This document shows, piece by piece, positions 43,270-52,357 of a stretch of DNA of 64,000 nucleotides (positions are counted from its first letter, which is position 1; each line of letters opens with the position of its first letter). The stretch spans positions 1-64,000 of the forward strand of contig DJPL01000074.1 in assembly GCA_002437415.1 (NCBI GenBank), given 5' to 3'. The translations under genes and the position numbers were made by a program. Source of the DNA: Ruminococcaceae bacterium UBA6413. Lineage in GTDB: Bacteria; Bacillota; Clostridia; Oscillospirales; Ruminococcaceae. The notes under the pieces were generated by a model. That model had not been told where the DNA came from. It was given only the letters and a program-made list of their open reading frames with translations, and searched no databases.

Positions 43270-43848
43270 ATGGAAAAAATGGAAGTATTACTGGAAACCT
43301 CCGCACGTCATATCCACGTTACACAGGAGGCTCTCGAAGCATTATTCGGTAAAGGTCATGAGCTGACAAAGAAGAAGGATCTTTCTCAGCCCGGTCAGTT
43401 CGCTTGTGAAGAAAGAGTTACTATCACAGGTCCTAAGAGATCGCTTGCCAACGTATCTATATTAGGTCCTGTACGTCCTGCAACACAGGTTGAGCTTTCT
43501 GCTACAGACGCACGTTCTATCGGATGTCCTATCTTCGTAAGAGAGTCCGGCGATATCGCAGGTACACCCGGCTGCAAGATCACAGGTCCTGAGGGCGAGA
43601 TCGAGATCAGCGAGGGCGTTATCGTTGCTAAGCGTCATATCCACCTTGTTCCCGAAACTGCTGAAAAGTGGGGCGTTAAGAACAAGGACGTTGTAAGCGT
43701 TAAGGTAAACTCGGACGGCAGAAGTGCAGTACTCGGTGACGTTGTTATCAGAGTAAGCGAGAAGTTCGCAGACGCTATGCACATTGATACCGATGAGTCA
43801 AACGCTGTTATGGCTACTCCCGGTATGATGGTTGAGGTTATCAAGTAA
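43270..43848 (+). CDS. pduL: Phosphate propanoyltransferase PduL
   Basis: A 192-residue phosphotransacylase that exchanges acyl-CoA and acyl-phosphate. ETSARHIHVTQEALEALFG and VAKRHIHLVPETAEKWGV each carry the paired-His zinc motif; GPVRPATQVELSATDARSIG is also typical. It lacks the extra N-terminal targeting peptide of microcompartment forms, and no shell genes are near, so it probably replaces Pta in acetate metabolism. The start at 43270 follows AAGGAAGGATAAC; an upstream in-frame stretch crosses the promoter. Confidence 0.93.
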   Translation: MEKMEVLLETSARHIHVTQEALEALFGKGHELTKKKDLSQPGQFACEERVTITGPKRSLANVSILGPVRPATQVELSATDARSIGCPIFVRESGDIAGTPGCKITGPEGEIEISEGVIVAKRHIHLVPETAEKWGVKNKDVVSVKVNSDGRSAVLGDVVIRVSEKFADAMHIDTDESNAVMATPGMMVEVIK

Positions 43849-43879
43849 ACTGCGGCTACAATTACATACCGACACTTTG

Positions 43880-43913
43880 ATCTCTGTGGCTTTTTCGGTC
43901 ACAGAGATTTTTT
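43880..43913 (+). terminator. Terminator after pduL
   Basis: ATCTCTGTG (43880-43888) pairs with CACAGAGAT (43900-43908), then TTTTT. Confidence 0.85.
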
Positions 43914-43922
43914 GTATACATA

Positions 43923-43951
43923 TTGAAATTATCTTCAAAACGCTGTATAAT
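43923..43951 (+). promoter_or_regulatory. Promoter of papain-family gene
   Basis: TTGAAA (43923-43928), 17 bp, TATAAT (43946-43951), 48 bp before the ATG. Confidence 0.75.
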
Positions 43952-43999
43952 ATTGTTATTATAGCTAATATAAACCGTCAACCGATAACAAGGAGAAAA

Positions 44000-46900
44000 A
44001 TGAGAAAAATCATCAGAAGAATAACTGCGGCATTTACAGGTCTTGCACTGGCAGTAGGCAGTGTACCGCTTAACATTATCGCATCTGCACAGATGTCACC
44101 GGTTAAGGACGGAAAGCACGGTATGCTTTCTGCGGTGTCCGATGAATATATTGAGTACATAAATTCGGATAATAAAGACGATACCAAAGCAGTGCCGGCT
44201 ATGCTTGATATGTCGTATCTCAATGCAAGCTATGCACAGCTTGCGGAAATATCAGACAAGGAATTTCCGTCATCGTATGACCTCAGGGATCACGGTATGG
44301 TAACGCCGGTCGAGAACCAGTCGCCTTACGGTACTTGCTGGTCGTTTTCCTCGCTGGGTTCGGTAGAGTCACAGCTTATATCACAGTTCACGGACATTTC
44401 ACTGTCGAAAAAGCATCTGGTATGGAATTCGTATGAAAATGATTATATGCAGGGGTTGCTCGCAGGAATTGTAAGCGAAGAACAGCTTGAAGCACCGTAT
44501 GACATCGGAGAAACAAACTGGCTTGCTGCGGCTACGATGTCTATGTGGAACGGATCTGTTTATTCGTTCAGACTTCCTTATGGCGAGGAGGATACGGAGG
44601 ATCATCTCACAGGTGAAAGCGATTTTCATCTGACAGATGTATATTTCGCAACCGGCAGAACTTATATTAACGACGGATATCATAACGTTATAGATAAAAC
44701 AGTTACCGAAAATATCATAAAGGAGCTAGTGAGTGAATACGGTGCGCTTTCGATAGATTATTGCAGTGACGACTTATACTATAACAGCGAAACATATGCG
44801 ACTTACTGTTATGATGAAAACGCTGTTTCCGACCACGCTGTTTTACTTGTCGGTTGGGATGATGATTTTTCAAGGGAAAATTTCGGCACGGACGACAGCA
44901 CCAGACCGGAAAATAACGGTGCTTGGCTTATAAAAAACAGCTGGGATACAAGCTGGGGTGATGACGGATATTTCTGGATATCATATGACGACATCTCAAT
45001 CAATTCGGCGGCAAAGTTTATTGTTGATACCGAAAGCAACTACAGCAATTACTACAGCGCTGGACAGATGTGGTCGATAACCGCTTCTGCCGATACGTTC
45101 TATAAAGATGAAAACGCAACAAAGTCGGGCTATATGTCGAATATATTTACGGCAGAGGGCAACGAACAGCTCGAAGCGGTATCATTCTACACGACCGATG
45201 TAAATACGCAGTACGAGATAACCGTTTATACCGATACGGATAAAGCTGATCCCGTAAGCGGTGAGCTTGCGTACAGCGGACAAGTGGGTACGGAGAAATA
45301 TCCCGGTTATCACACTGTAGAGCTTGACAAGGCGGTTGCACTTGAAAGCGGTGAAAATTTTTCCGTGGTAGTTAAGCTCACTAATCCGAAATATGAATAT
45401 CCGTTGCCGATCGAAGTATATCTGAACAATTATTATGACTCCGAGCCGGAATATGCGAATGACGGCAGAGTGTCAATGTACAGCGAAAACGGCAAAGAGT
45501 GGTACGATGTGTCGGAGCTGTCGTATGTAACGGACGGCTGTACATTATGTGCAACGGGCTTCTGCCTGAATGCGTTTACAAACCCCTTGCCTCAGTCCGG
45601 TGCGGCATCGGAAAATGTACGTTTTTCGATAATGGGCGGTCCTGTTGCGCTCGGAAGCAAACTTGAGCTGAGCGGTGCAGACGAGATATGGTACAGCATT
45701 GACGGCGGTGCGGCTATACATTATACTAAGCCGATTATTATTGAAAAGGAATGTACTGTTTCGGCATGGAGTAAGACTGACGGCAAGAGCGGCAATATCG
45801 TCAGCCGTACATATACAAAGGCAAAGTCGGCACTTACCGAATATACGGTCAAATATGGGGAAAAGAAGTTCTTTGTGACACCGGAAATGTTTGAAACGGA
45901 TACCGAAATAACCCTGCCTGTAGATGTAAGCGGCGTTTCGATACGCCCCAGAGGCGGTGACGCTATTACGGTTGACGGAAAGACAGTCGCATCTGATGAA
46001 TGGTCGGAGGAGTTCACACTGACTGCGGGCGAAAGTCGCGATATTGTTATAACTTCGTCTGCTGACGGCAAGGACACAACGGAATATACGATACACGTTT
46101 CAAAGCAGTATATCGGTTATGATACCGACAAGGAAACGATAAAGTACGACGAAGACAGATATATCGTAAAGGACAAGGACGGAAATATTCTCGCAAACGG
46201 TGACTCTTTATCGGATTATACACAGCAGGAGATAAGCGTTTATAACAAAGACAACGAGCTTATTGCGACCGAAACAACACCGAAGAGATATACGATAATT
46301 CCCGATGTAAAAGCTCTGGTGTATGATAAAGAGGAAACGCTTTACACATTTAGCAAATATTATATTTACTCGTATGCTCCCGATATGAGCGATGCGGTAT
46401 CAGTCGGTGATAAAACTATAGCGCTTACACCCGGAAAGGATATCTATCTTCAGCGTATGGCTGATATTAACGGATTTGCAAGCGACATACTTTGTATAAA
46501 TGTTCCCGAAAGACCTGCCGCCCCCGTAAACGTTAAAACAAAATCGGGAATTGATCATATCGGTATTGACAGTGACGGAACATACGAATTCCGTTTACAG
46601 GGTCAGGATACATGGACAGATGGCAGTGAATATATCTCGGAGCTTGCAGGCGATGAAGAATATACGATCAAGGTAAGAACAAAAGCTACCGAAGATGAAT
46701 TTGCTTCCGAAGCCGCAACTATCAAGGTAAGAACATTAAAGGGCGTAATTATACCTGTATATTTTTCTTATGACGGAACAGTTGTTTTAGCTGACGAGAA
46801 ACATCTTACCGAGCTTTGCGAAAACGTAATTGAATACGACTCTAAGGAGCTTGAGGAATACGGATATGTATTTACGGGAACAAACAAGGCAGTTGTGAAC

Positions 46901-47665
46901 GTCACCGAAAAAGACGGTGCTTATGTTGTGCAAAAGGATTGTGTGACATTCAGTGTAAAGCCTGCCGCCGATAATTCGGACAAGACAACTCATATCGTTT
47001 ACTACGATGCGTTTACGGGAGAGGTAATAGAGGAAGGAACTCTCAGCTTTGCAAACCATACGATCTTCAACATGGATAACCTTGATTGCCCCGAAGGATA
47101 TGAGCATTACCTGTATGAACAAAGACAAATCGACGATCCCATAACGGAGCTGTTATATATAGACGGCAAATGGTATCCTGCCGACAGCGACGTGAGCATA
47201 CCCGTTGAAAAGCTTGCTGTGATCAATGTTAAAATTGTTGACGAAAACGGCAGCACGGTTTACGAATACAATGAATATGCGCGTTACGGAAAGTATGACG
47301 CTGAGGCAGAGATCCCTGAGGAATATACGGCTGTAGACAGCGCGGATTTTGCTGTCAGCGTTACCAGAGATGAAGACGGCAGACTTGTAAGCAACATATC
47401 GGAAGTTGTTGTAACGGTCAGAAAAAATGTCGAAGAACCGACCGAGCCTGAGAAGCCTACAGTTCCCGAAGAGCCGACCGAGCCCGAGAAGCCCACAGCT
47501 CCCGAAGAGCCTACCGAGCCTGAGAAGCCTACAGCTCCCGAAGAGCCGTCAAAGCCTGATAATCCCGACACAAGCGGCGAAATACCGTTTGCGGCGGTGA
47601 TCACTCCTGTGATAGCGGTCGCGTTGATGACGTGTGTAATTGTATTGGGAAAACGTAAAAAGTAA
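44000..47665 (+). CDS. Secreted papain-family (C1A) cysteine peptidase with cell-surface anchor
   Basis: A 1221-residue surface protein. A signal peptide (MRKIIRRITAAFTGLALAVG) leads to a C1A peptidase at about 85-345: ENQSPYGTCWSFSSL (Cys), SDHAVLLVGWDDD (His) and LIKNSWDTSWGDDGYFWIS (Asn). A lectin-like domain follows, then beta-sandwich modules with chitobiase-like and Fn3-like features (IWYSIDGGAAIHYTKPI). The end is a PEEPTEPEKPT repeat, NPDTSGE, a membrane helix and KRKK: an NPxTG-like sortase signal or a plain anchor. AAGGAGAAAA precedes the ATG. Function may be protein breakdown or adhesion. Confidence 0.85.
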   Translation: MRKIIRRITAAFTGLALAVGSVPLNIIASAQMSPVKDGKHGMLSAVSDEYIEYINSDNKDDTKAVPAMLDMSYLNASYAQLAEISDKEFPSSYDLRDHGMVTPVENQSPYGTCWSFSSLGSVESQLISQFTDISLSKKHLVWNSYENDYMQGLLAGIVSEEQLEAPYDIGETNWLAAATMSMWNGSVYSFRLPYGEEDTEDHLTGESDFHLTDVYFATGRTYINDGYHNVIDKTVTENIIKELVSEYGALSIDYCSDDLYYNSETYATYCYDENAVSDHAVLLVGWDDDFSRENFGTDDSTRPENNGAWLIKNSWDTSWGDDGYFWISYDDISINSAAKFIVDTESNYSNYYSAGQMWSITASADTFYKDENATKSGYMSNIFTAEGNEQLEAVSFYTTDVNTQYEITVYTDTDKADPVSGELAYSGQVGTEKYPGYHTVELDKAVALESGENFSVVVKLTNPKYEYPLPIEVYLNNYYDSEPEYANDGRVSMYSENGKEWYDVSELSYVTDGCTLCATGFCLNAFTNPLPQSGAASENVRFSIMGGPVALGSKLELSGADEIWYSIDGGAAIHYTKPIIIEKECTVSAWSKTDGKSGNIVSRTYTKAKSALTEYTVKYGEKKFFVTPEMFETDTEITLPVDVSGVSIRPRGGDAITVDGKTVASDEWSEEFTLTAGESRDIVITSSADGKDTTEYTIHVSKQYIGYDTDKETIKYDEDRYIVKDKDGNILANGDSLSDYTQQEISVYNKDNELIATETTPKRYTIIPDVKALVYDKEETLYTFSKYYIYSYAPDMSDAVSVGDKTIALTPGKDIYLQRMADINGFASDILCINVPERPAAPVNVKTKSGIDHIGIDSDGTYEFRLQGQDTWTDGSEYISELAGDEEYTIKVRTKATEDEFASEAATIKVRTLKGVIIPVYFSYDGTVVLADEKHLTELCENVIEYDSKELEEYGYVFTGTNKAVVNVTEKDGAYVVQKDCVTFSVKPAADNSDKTTHIVYYDAFTGEVIEEGTLSFANHTIFNMDNLDCPEGYEHYLYEQRQIDDPITELLYIDGKWYPADSDVSIPVEKLAVINVKIVDENGSTVYEYNEYARYGKYDAEAEIPEEYTAVDSADFAVSVTRDEDGRLVSNISEVVVTVRKNVEEPTEPEKPTVPEEPTEPEKPTAPEEPTEPEKPTAPEEPSKPDNPDTSGEIPFAAVITPVIAVALMTCVIVLGKRKK

Positions 47666-47693
47666 ATATTTCTGAAAAAGTCATGCTTAACGC

Positions 47694-47745
47694 TTGGCTT
47701 TTTCTTTTGTTTGTGGTAAAATGTATACAGTAAGCATATGCTAAC
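47694..47745 (+). promoter_or_regulatory. Promoter and operator of ZIP transporter gene
   Basis: TTGGCT (47694-47699), 17 bp, TAAAAT (47717-47722). The near-palindrome GTAAGCATATGCTAAC (47730-47745) lies over the expected transcription start. A metal-responsive repressor is likely, but which one cannot be told. Confidence 0.6.
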
Positions 47746-47756
47746 TTGAAAAGGAG

Positions 47757-48539
47757 ATGAGATATACGGATATATTTATTATATTACTGATACCGTTTGC
47801 GGGAACAACACTCGGCGCGTTGACAGTATTTTTTATGCGCGATAAGGTAAGTCCGAAAACGGAAAAGCTACTGCTCGGGTTCGCCTCGGGCGTAATGATA
47901 GCGGCATCAGTATGGTCGCTGTTGATACCGTCTATGGAGCTGTCAGCCGATACATACGGGAATATGAACTGGGTGCCTGAGGTTGTCGGCTTTGCGGTGG
48001 GAATACTGTTCCTGCTGGAAATAGACAGCCTTGTGCCGCACCTGCATCTTGACAGCGACAAGCCTGAGGGTGTACATTCACGGCTTTCAAAGACGACAAT
48101 GCTTTTGCTTGCGGTGACTATCCATAACGTCCCTGAGGGAATGGCGGTCGGTGCGGCGTGTGCGGGAGCGGCGGGTGAAACAATGACGTTGGCAAGCACT
48201 TTTGCGCTGGCGCTCGGTATCGCGATACAGAATTTCCCCGAGGGAGCGGTCATATCAATGCCGCTCAAGGGTGAGGGTATGAAAAAGAGCAAGGCGTTTG
48301 TGATGGGCGTGCTGTCGGGCGTTGTAGAACCGATAGGCGCGGTATTGATGATACTGCTTGCATCGTTTATATCGCCGCTTCTTCCATATATGCTGTCGTT
48401 TGCGGCGGGTGCTATGATGTATGTTGTTATAGAGGAGCTTATACCCGAGGCGCAGAGTGGGGAACACAGCAATATAGGTACGATAGGCGCGGCGGCAGGG
48501 TTTGTTGTTATGATGGTGCTTGACTGTACGTTGGGGTGA
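47757..48539 (+). CDS. ZIP-family divalent metal transporter
   Basis: A 260-residue membrane protein with eight predicted helices. LLAVTIHNVPEGMAVGAA and LALGIAIQNFPEGAVISMPL are the metal-site helices (HNxPEG and QNxPEG). It probably imports zinc or another divalent metal. An oddity is that GGAG runs directly into the ATG at 47757 with no spacer; the real start may be a non-ATG codon a few residues on (near IFIILLIPF), where most family members begin. Confidence 0.9.
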   Translation: MRYTDIFIILLIPFAGTTLGALTVFFMRDKVSPKTEKLLLGFASGVMIAASVWSLLIPSMELSADTYGNMNWVPEVVGFAVGILFLLEIDSLVPHLHLDSDKPEGVHSRLSKTTMLLLAVTIHNVPEGMAVGAACAGAAGETMTLASTFALALGIAIQNFPEGAVISMPLKGEGMKKSKAFVMGVLSGVVEPIGAVLMILLASFISPLLPYMLSFAAGAMMYVVIEELIPEAQSGEHSNIGTIGAAAGFVVMMVLDCTLG

Positions 48540-48542
48540 CAG

Positions 48543-48588
48543 AAAAGGCGCTGTGACAAAATTTTCGCATTTCGTCACAGCGCCTTTT
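48543..48588 (+). terminator. Terminator after ZIP gene
   Basis: A 15-bp stem AAAAGGCGCTGTGAC (48543-48557) with its complement (48574-48588), followed by TTATA. Confidence 0.85.
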
Positions 48589-48596
48589 TATATAAA

Positions 48597-48620
48597 AAAG
48601 CGCCGCCGAAGCGACGCTTT
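48597..48620 (-). terminator. Terminator after DUF4143 ATPase gene
   Basis: On the minus strand AAAGCG-TCG pairs with CGG-CGCTTT, followed by TTT. Confidence 0.6.
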
Positions 48621-48636
48621 CATTGCCGGAACACGG

Positions 48637-49926
48637 TTACATATCTAATGCATTTTCATTTAAGAGAAACTCATATAAGCCCAGGTGCAATATTCCATCC
48701 TCATCGGTCCAAGGCTTTTGAGAGGTTTTGCTGACAATGATCTTCTTGAAAAAGTCTTTGGTATTCTTAAGTGGTCTCAGCTCGGTATCCATTTTGGTCG
48801 GATCGCCGACATTCAGCGCAGACTGAATATAATACTTCTTTGAACCGACATTTACAACAAAATCGATCTCACACTGCTTTTTGGATTGTTTATTATCCTT
48901 TCTTTCCACGATATCAACAACGCCCACGTCAACAGAATATCCTCGACACAGAAGCTCGTTGTAAATGATATTCTCCATAATGTGAGTTTCTTCCTGCTGT
49001 CTGAAATTCAGCCTTGCGTTCCGAAGTCCCACATCGGCGCAATAATACTTTGACGGATATTCAAAATACCTTTTGCCCTTTACATCGTATCGCTTTGCAT
49101 TGCTGAAAAGGAAAGATTCTGTCAGATAATTCAGATAGCTTGAAACGGTGGCACTTGACACCTTGATACCTTTAACGCTTTGTAAAGTGTTTGCTATCTT
49201 GCCGGCATTGGTAAGCGAGCCGATCGACGAACACAAATCATCGGTTAATTCTTCAAGTACATCAGGGAGTGCAATATCATACCGCTCAACAATATCTTTG
49301 AAATAAACCTCGGTAAAAAAGCCGCGCAGGTAACTCATTTTTTCTACATCACTCTTTTTAGAGAGAACAAGCGGCATACCGCCGTATAAAGCGTATTCTT
49401 CATAGACATCCGATTTATCACCGCCTGCAAAATCGTAATACTCCTTGAATGAGATCGGGAAAACCTTGAGTTCGTCACCTCTGCCGCGGAACGCAGTCAG
49501 TACATCCTTGGTAAGCATTTTCGAATTGCTTCCGGTAACATAGATATCAACATTGCGAAGACGCATAAGACCGTTCAAAACATTGTACAGACGAATGTCA
49601 TCCGGATTTTTGAGCTCTTCCTTGGAAATGGCGTACTGAACTTCATCAATAAGGACGTAGTACTGTTCCTTATTGACTATCTTTGATCTGAGATATTTTG
49701 ATAACTCATCGGGATCACGATACTGTACAAAGGCATCGTCATCAAGAGCGACCGTAATGATCTGCTCCTCCTTCACGCCGCTTTCTGCTAAATAATCATA
49801 AAACAAATTAAAGAGCAGGTAGCTCTTACCGCACCTTCTGATACCGGTAATAACCTTGATCAGACCGTTTTCTTTTTTTTCGATCAGCCTGTTAAGATAA
49901 CTGTCTCTTCTGATGATCTGTTCCAT
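48637..49926 (-). CDS. AAA ATPase with DUF4143 domain
   Basis: A 429-residue protein. The N-terminal P-loop is VITGIRRCGKSYLLF (GIRRCGKS), Walker B VLIDEVQYA, sensor ITGSNSKML. The C-terminal DUF4143 nuclease-like half has VSSYLNYLTESFLFSNAKRYDVKGK, KYYCADVGLRNA and CEIDFVV. Such proteins are frequent and of unclear function; some are thought to be linked to selfish or defence elements. It is alone behind a strong promoter, surrounded by palindromes. Confidence 0.88.
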   Translation of the reverse strand: MEQIIRRDSYLNRLIEKKENGLIKVITGIRRCGKSYLLFNLFYDYLAESGVKEEQIITVALDDDAFVQYRDPDELSKYLRSKIVNKEQYYVLIDEVQYAISKEELKNPDDIRLYNVLNGLMRLRNVDIYVTGSNSKMLTKDVLTAFRGRGDELKVFPISFKEYYDFAGGDKSDVYEEYALYGGMPLVLSKKSDVEKMSYLRGFFTEVYFKDIVERYDIALPDVLEELTDDLCSSIGSLTNAGKIANTLQSVKGIKVSSATVSSYLNYLTESFLFSNAKRYDVKGKRYFEYPSKYYCADVGLRNARLNFRQQEETHIMENIIYNELLCRGYSVDVGVVDIVERKDNKQSKKQCEIDFVVNVGSKKYYIQSALNVGDPTKMDTELRPLKNTKDFFKKIIVSKTSQKPWTDEDGILHLGLYEFLLNENALDM

Positions 49927-49940
49927 AATGCACCGCCGTT

Positions 49941-50055
49941 CATTTTAAAGTTAGTAATATTGTTACCCAACTTTAAAATGAATTATACCACTTGTGCTTG
50001 TGAATGTCAAGTTTTCATTTTAAAGTTGAGTAATTTGTTACCTAAGTTTAAAATG
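49941..50055. promoter_or_regulatory. ATPase promoter flanked by 40-bp palindromes
   Basis: Promoter on the minus strand: TTGACA (50010-50005), 17 bp, TATAAT (49987-49982). Palindrome 1 (49941-49980) lies between the -10 and the start codon: CATTTTAAAGTT and AACTTTAAAATG arms with inner GTAA/TTAC. Palindrome 2 (50016-50055) lies just upstream of the -35. A third (50216-50255) is 200 bp from palindrome 2. The arrangement suggests operators, perhaps for autoregulation. Confidence 0.6.
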
Positions 50056-50084
50056 GGGTTATACATTTTGGAAGCTTCGATGAT

Positions 50085-50165
50085 AATGCAGTTGCACTGA
50101 TATACTCATGAAATTATCAGTAACTTGTATGCATAGGAACTGCTTTTAGCGGCGTTAGCTGTTTA
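50085..50165. repeat. Dispersed repeat copy R2 between 65-bp direct repeats
   Basis: R2 matches R1 at the start of the window. It lies between two direct copies of a 65-bp unit (49991-50055 and 50191-50255), exactly 200 bp apart, containing GTGCTTGTGAATGTCAAGTT and palindromes 2 and 3. The unit at 50191 keeps the -35 but not the -10. Bases 50056-50308 hold no gene. Confidence 0.6.
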
Positions 50166-50308
50166 TAAATCTGATTACCTTATCGCTCAATTTGTGCTTG
50201 TGAATGTCAAGTTGCCATTTGAAAGTTGGGTAATTTGTTACCTAAGTTTAAAATGGTGGGCTTCCGCATCACACATTATTTTTCGGTGGTTTTCATCTTG
50301 TTATATAA

Positions 50309-50336
50309 GAAAGGAGCTGTGACACAGCCCCTTTCA
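50309..50336 (-). terminator. Terminator after ABC permease gene
   Basis: GAAAGGxGCTGTG pairs with CACAGCxCCTTTC on either side of a 2-base loop, 12 bp downstream of the permease stop. Confidence 0.7.
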
Positions 50337-50347
50337 GCATATATAGC

Positions 50348-52357
50348 CTATTTTCTTTCAATAATCTTAAGATAAATTCCCGATGTTATTTTGTAAGCAA
50401 AGACGTAGAACAAAGCAAACACCGCAAAGCATATCACATTTGCGACAAACAGCAGTGTGCTGTCTGCAAAGCCGAGCATTTTAACGGCTTTCAGTATTAT
50501 CGGAAAAGCAAAGGTAAGGTGTATTCCCGCGGCAATAAGCGGGGCAAAGAACACGGTGAGGACCTGCGAGTTGATACTCTTTTTTATCTCCTTTTCGGTC
50601 ATACCGACGCTTCTCATTGTGGCAAAGCGTTCTCTGTCCTCATAGCCCTCCGATACCTGCTTATAGTAGATAATAAGCACAGTGGCGAAGATGAACACAA
50701 GCCCTAAGAATATGCCTAAAAAGAGCAGTCCGCCGTAGGTGGCAATAAGAAAATCGAGGTTTTCGCTTCTGCCCTCGGCTGAGGGGAGAATGTTCTCGGA
50801 ATACCGACATTTTACCGCAAGAGTATTTGTAATATCCTCGCACAGAGCTTGCTCGTCTGCGGCACTGCCGTCAACATCAAAGCCGTAGTAACGGTTGAGC
50901 CATGATGCGTTTTCACCGTAAACCTGTTTGTTCAGCAAGAACATATCATAGAGCGCGTCACTGTCGGGGAGAATTACGAAAAATACGCTGTAGATCGTTT
51001 CGCCGTAGGTAATGCTTTTCGGCATGGGGACGCTTTTAGCTTTGTATTTCTTATCGTTTATAGATATTTCTCCGTCTGTTTTGTCAGAAGAAGCTATCAG
51101 TATTTCATCATCGGACAGAGTTTCGTTCATATCGGCGGTTTTATTGTAGTCGGCAAGGGTGATGAAGTAGAAATCTCTGATATCCGAAGAATTGTTATCG
51201 CTCTTTTCAGCCGCAGGCGTTAAGTGTATCGTATTATCGGAATAATAGCCGCCGAGCTCGAGATAGTCGTACGACATGGCGTTTGCGGGATTGTAATTCC
51301 CGGCTGCTGCTGTATTGAAAGCGGTATCGCAATAATCCGACAGGGTGTGGTTGATGCTTTCGCTATAGCTGTCGTATTTAAGTATCACCGAGATATCGCG
51401 ACTGCGTACAAGCGTGCTTGTCTGAATGCCCGAAAAAAGGCTGATGGTTGAGGAAAGCATAACAAGTACCATAGTTGACAGTATGCAGATAGATGCCAGT
51501 CCCGCGCCGTTTCTTTTCATACGGTATGCCATACCCGATACGGATACAAAGTGATTCGCCTTGTAATAGTACTTCCTGTTTTTCATAAGCAGTCTGCAAA
51601 GTGCGACAGAGCCGCTGACAAACAGCATATATGTTCCGATAATTACAAGGAGCACCGCTAAGAAAAACATTGTAATGACTCCGAGCCCCGACTGCGTGCT
51701 GACGGCTATATAGTAGGCAAGTGCAAGCAGTAATGCGCCGATTATCGCAAATACGAAGTTTGCGCGGGGAGGCTTTTCACCCTCCTTTTCGCTGTGCAAC
51801 AGCTTTATAGCGCTGAGCCTGCCTATGCGGACAAACGAGTAGAGCAGAAGCAGAAGAAATATTCCCGCAAAAATGACGGCTGTTATTACTATTGCGGCAG
51901 GGTCAACTATAAGCCCTCCGACAGGCACAATGCCGAGAAGTCTGAACATACACAGCTCAGCAAGGCGGGACAGAAGTATGCCTGCGGTAAGTCCGCCGAG
52001 AAGTGATATAAGCAGTGTGAAAGTGCTTTCAAGCGTGAGTATGCGTGCTATATTGCGCTTGTTCATGCCGAGGATATTGTACATTCCGAATTCTTTACCG
52101 CGGTTTTTGATAAGCACGGAATAGCTGTAGAACAGGAAAACCGCAGAGAATATCGTCATTACGATCATACCGAGCCATAAGCACCACTGTGCGTAAACGC
52201 CGCGGTTGGTATTTGCTATGCTTTCGCTCCTTGCGAGGTAGATCATAATGTACATCATCATTACCATAGCGACACAGGTAAGGATATACGGCAGGTAAAG
52301 GCGCTTGTTTTTCTTTATGCCGTTTGCCGCAAGTCTTGGGTAGAACAGTGTTTTCAT
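50348..52357 (-). CDS. Bce-type ABC transporter permease
   Basis: A 669-residue FtsX-like permease with about ten membrane helices and a large extracellular domain between helices seven and eight, the BceB/VraG/YtrF plan. LYLPYILTCVAMVMMMYIM, SVLIKNRGKEFGMYNILGMNKRNIARIL and MRSVGMTEKEIKKS are characteristic. With its ATPase it should remove peptide antibiotics from their lipid targets and pass the signal to the kinase. Start overlaps the stop of the ATPase gene. Confidence 0.9.
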   Translation of the reverse strand: MKTLFYPRLAANGIKKNKRLYLPYILTCVAMVMMMYIMIYLARSESIANTNRGVYAQWCLWLGMIVMTIFSAVFLFYSYSVLIKNRGKEFGMYNILGMNKRNIARILTLESTFTLLISLLGGLTAGILLSRLAELCMFRLLGIVPVGGLIVDPAAIVITAVIFAGIFLLLLLYSFVRIGRLSAIKLLHSEKEGEKPPRANFVFAIIGALLLALAYYIAVSTQSGLGVITMFFLAVLLVIIGTYMLFVSGSVALCRLLMKNRKYYYKANHFVSVSGMAYRMKRNGAGLASICILSTMVLVMLSSTISLFSGIQTSTLVRSRDISVILKYDSYSESINHTLSDYCDTAFNTAAAGNYNPANAMSYDYLELGGYYSDNTIHLTPAAEKSDNNSSDIRDFYFITLADYNKTADMNETLSDDEILIASSDKTDGEISINDKKYKAKSVPMPKSITYGETIYSVFFVILPDSDALYDMFLLNKQVYGENASWLNRYYGFDVDGSAADEQALCEDITNTLAVKCRYSENILPSAEGRSENLDFLIATYGGLLFLGIFLGLVFIFATVLIIYYKQVSEGYEDRERFATMRSVGMTEKEIKKSINSQVLTVFFAPLIAAGIHLTFAFPIILKAVKMLGFADSTLLFVANVICFAVFALFYVFAYKITSGIYLKIIERK

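Noticed and set aside
47741..48559. Minus-strand frame of about 272 codons over the ZIP gene
   Set aside because: The plus strand has clear HNxPEG and QNxPEG motifs; the minus frame is Ile/Ser/Ala-rich mirror text.
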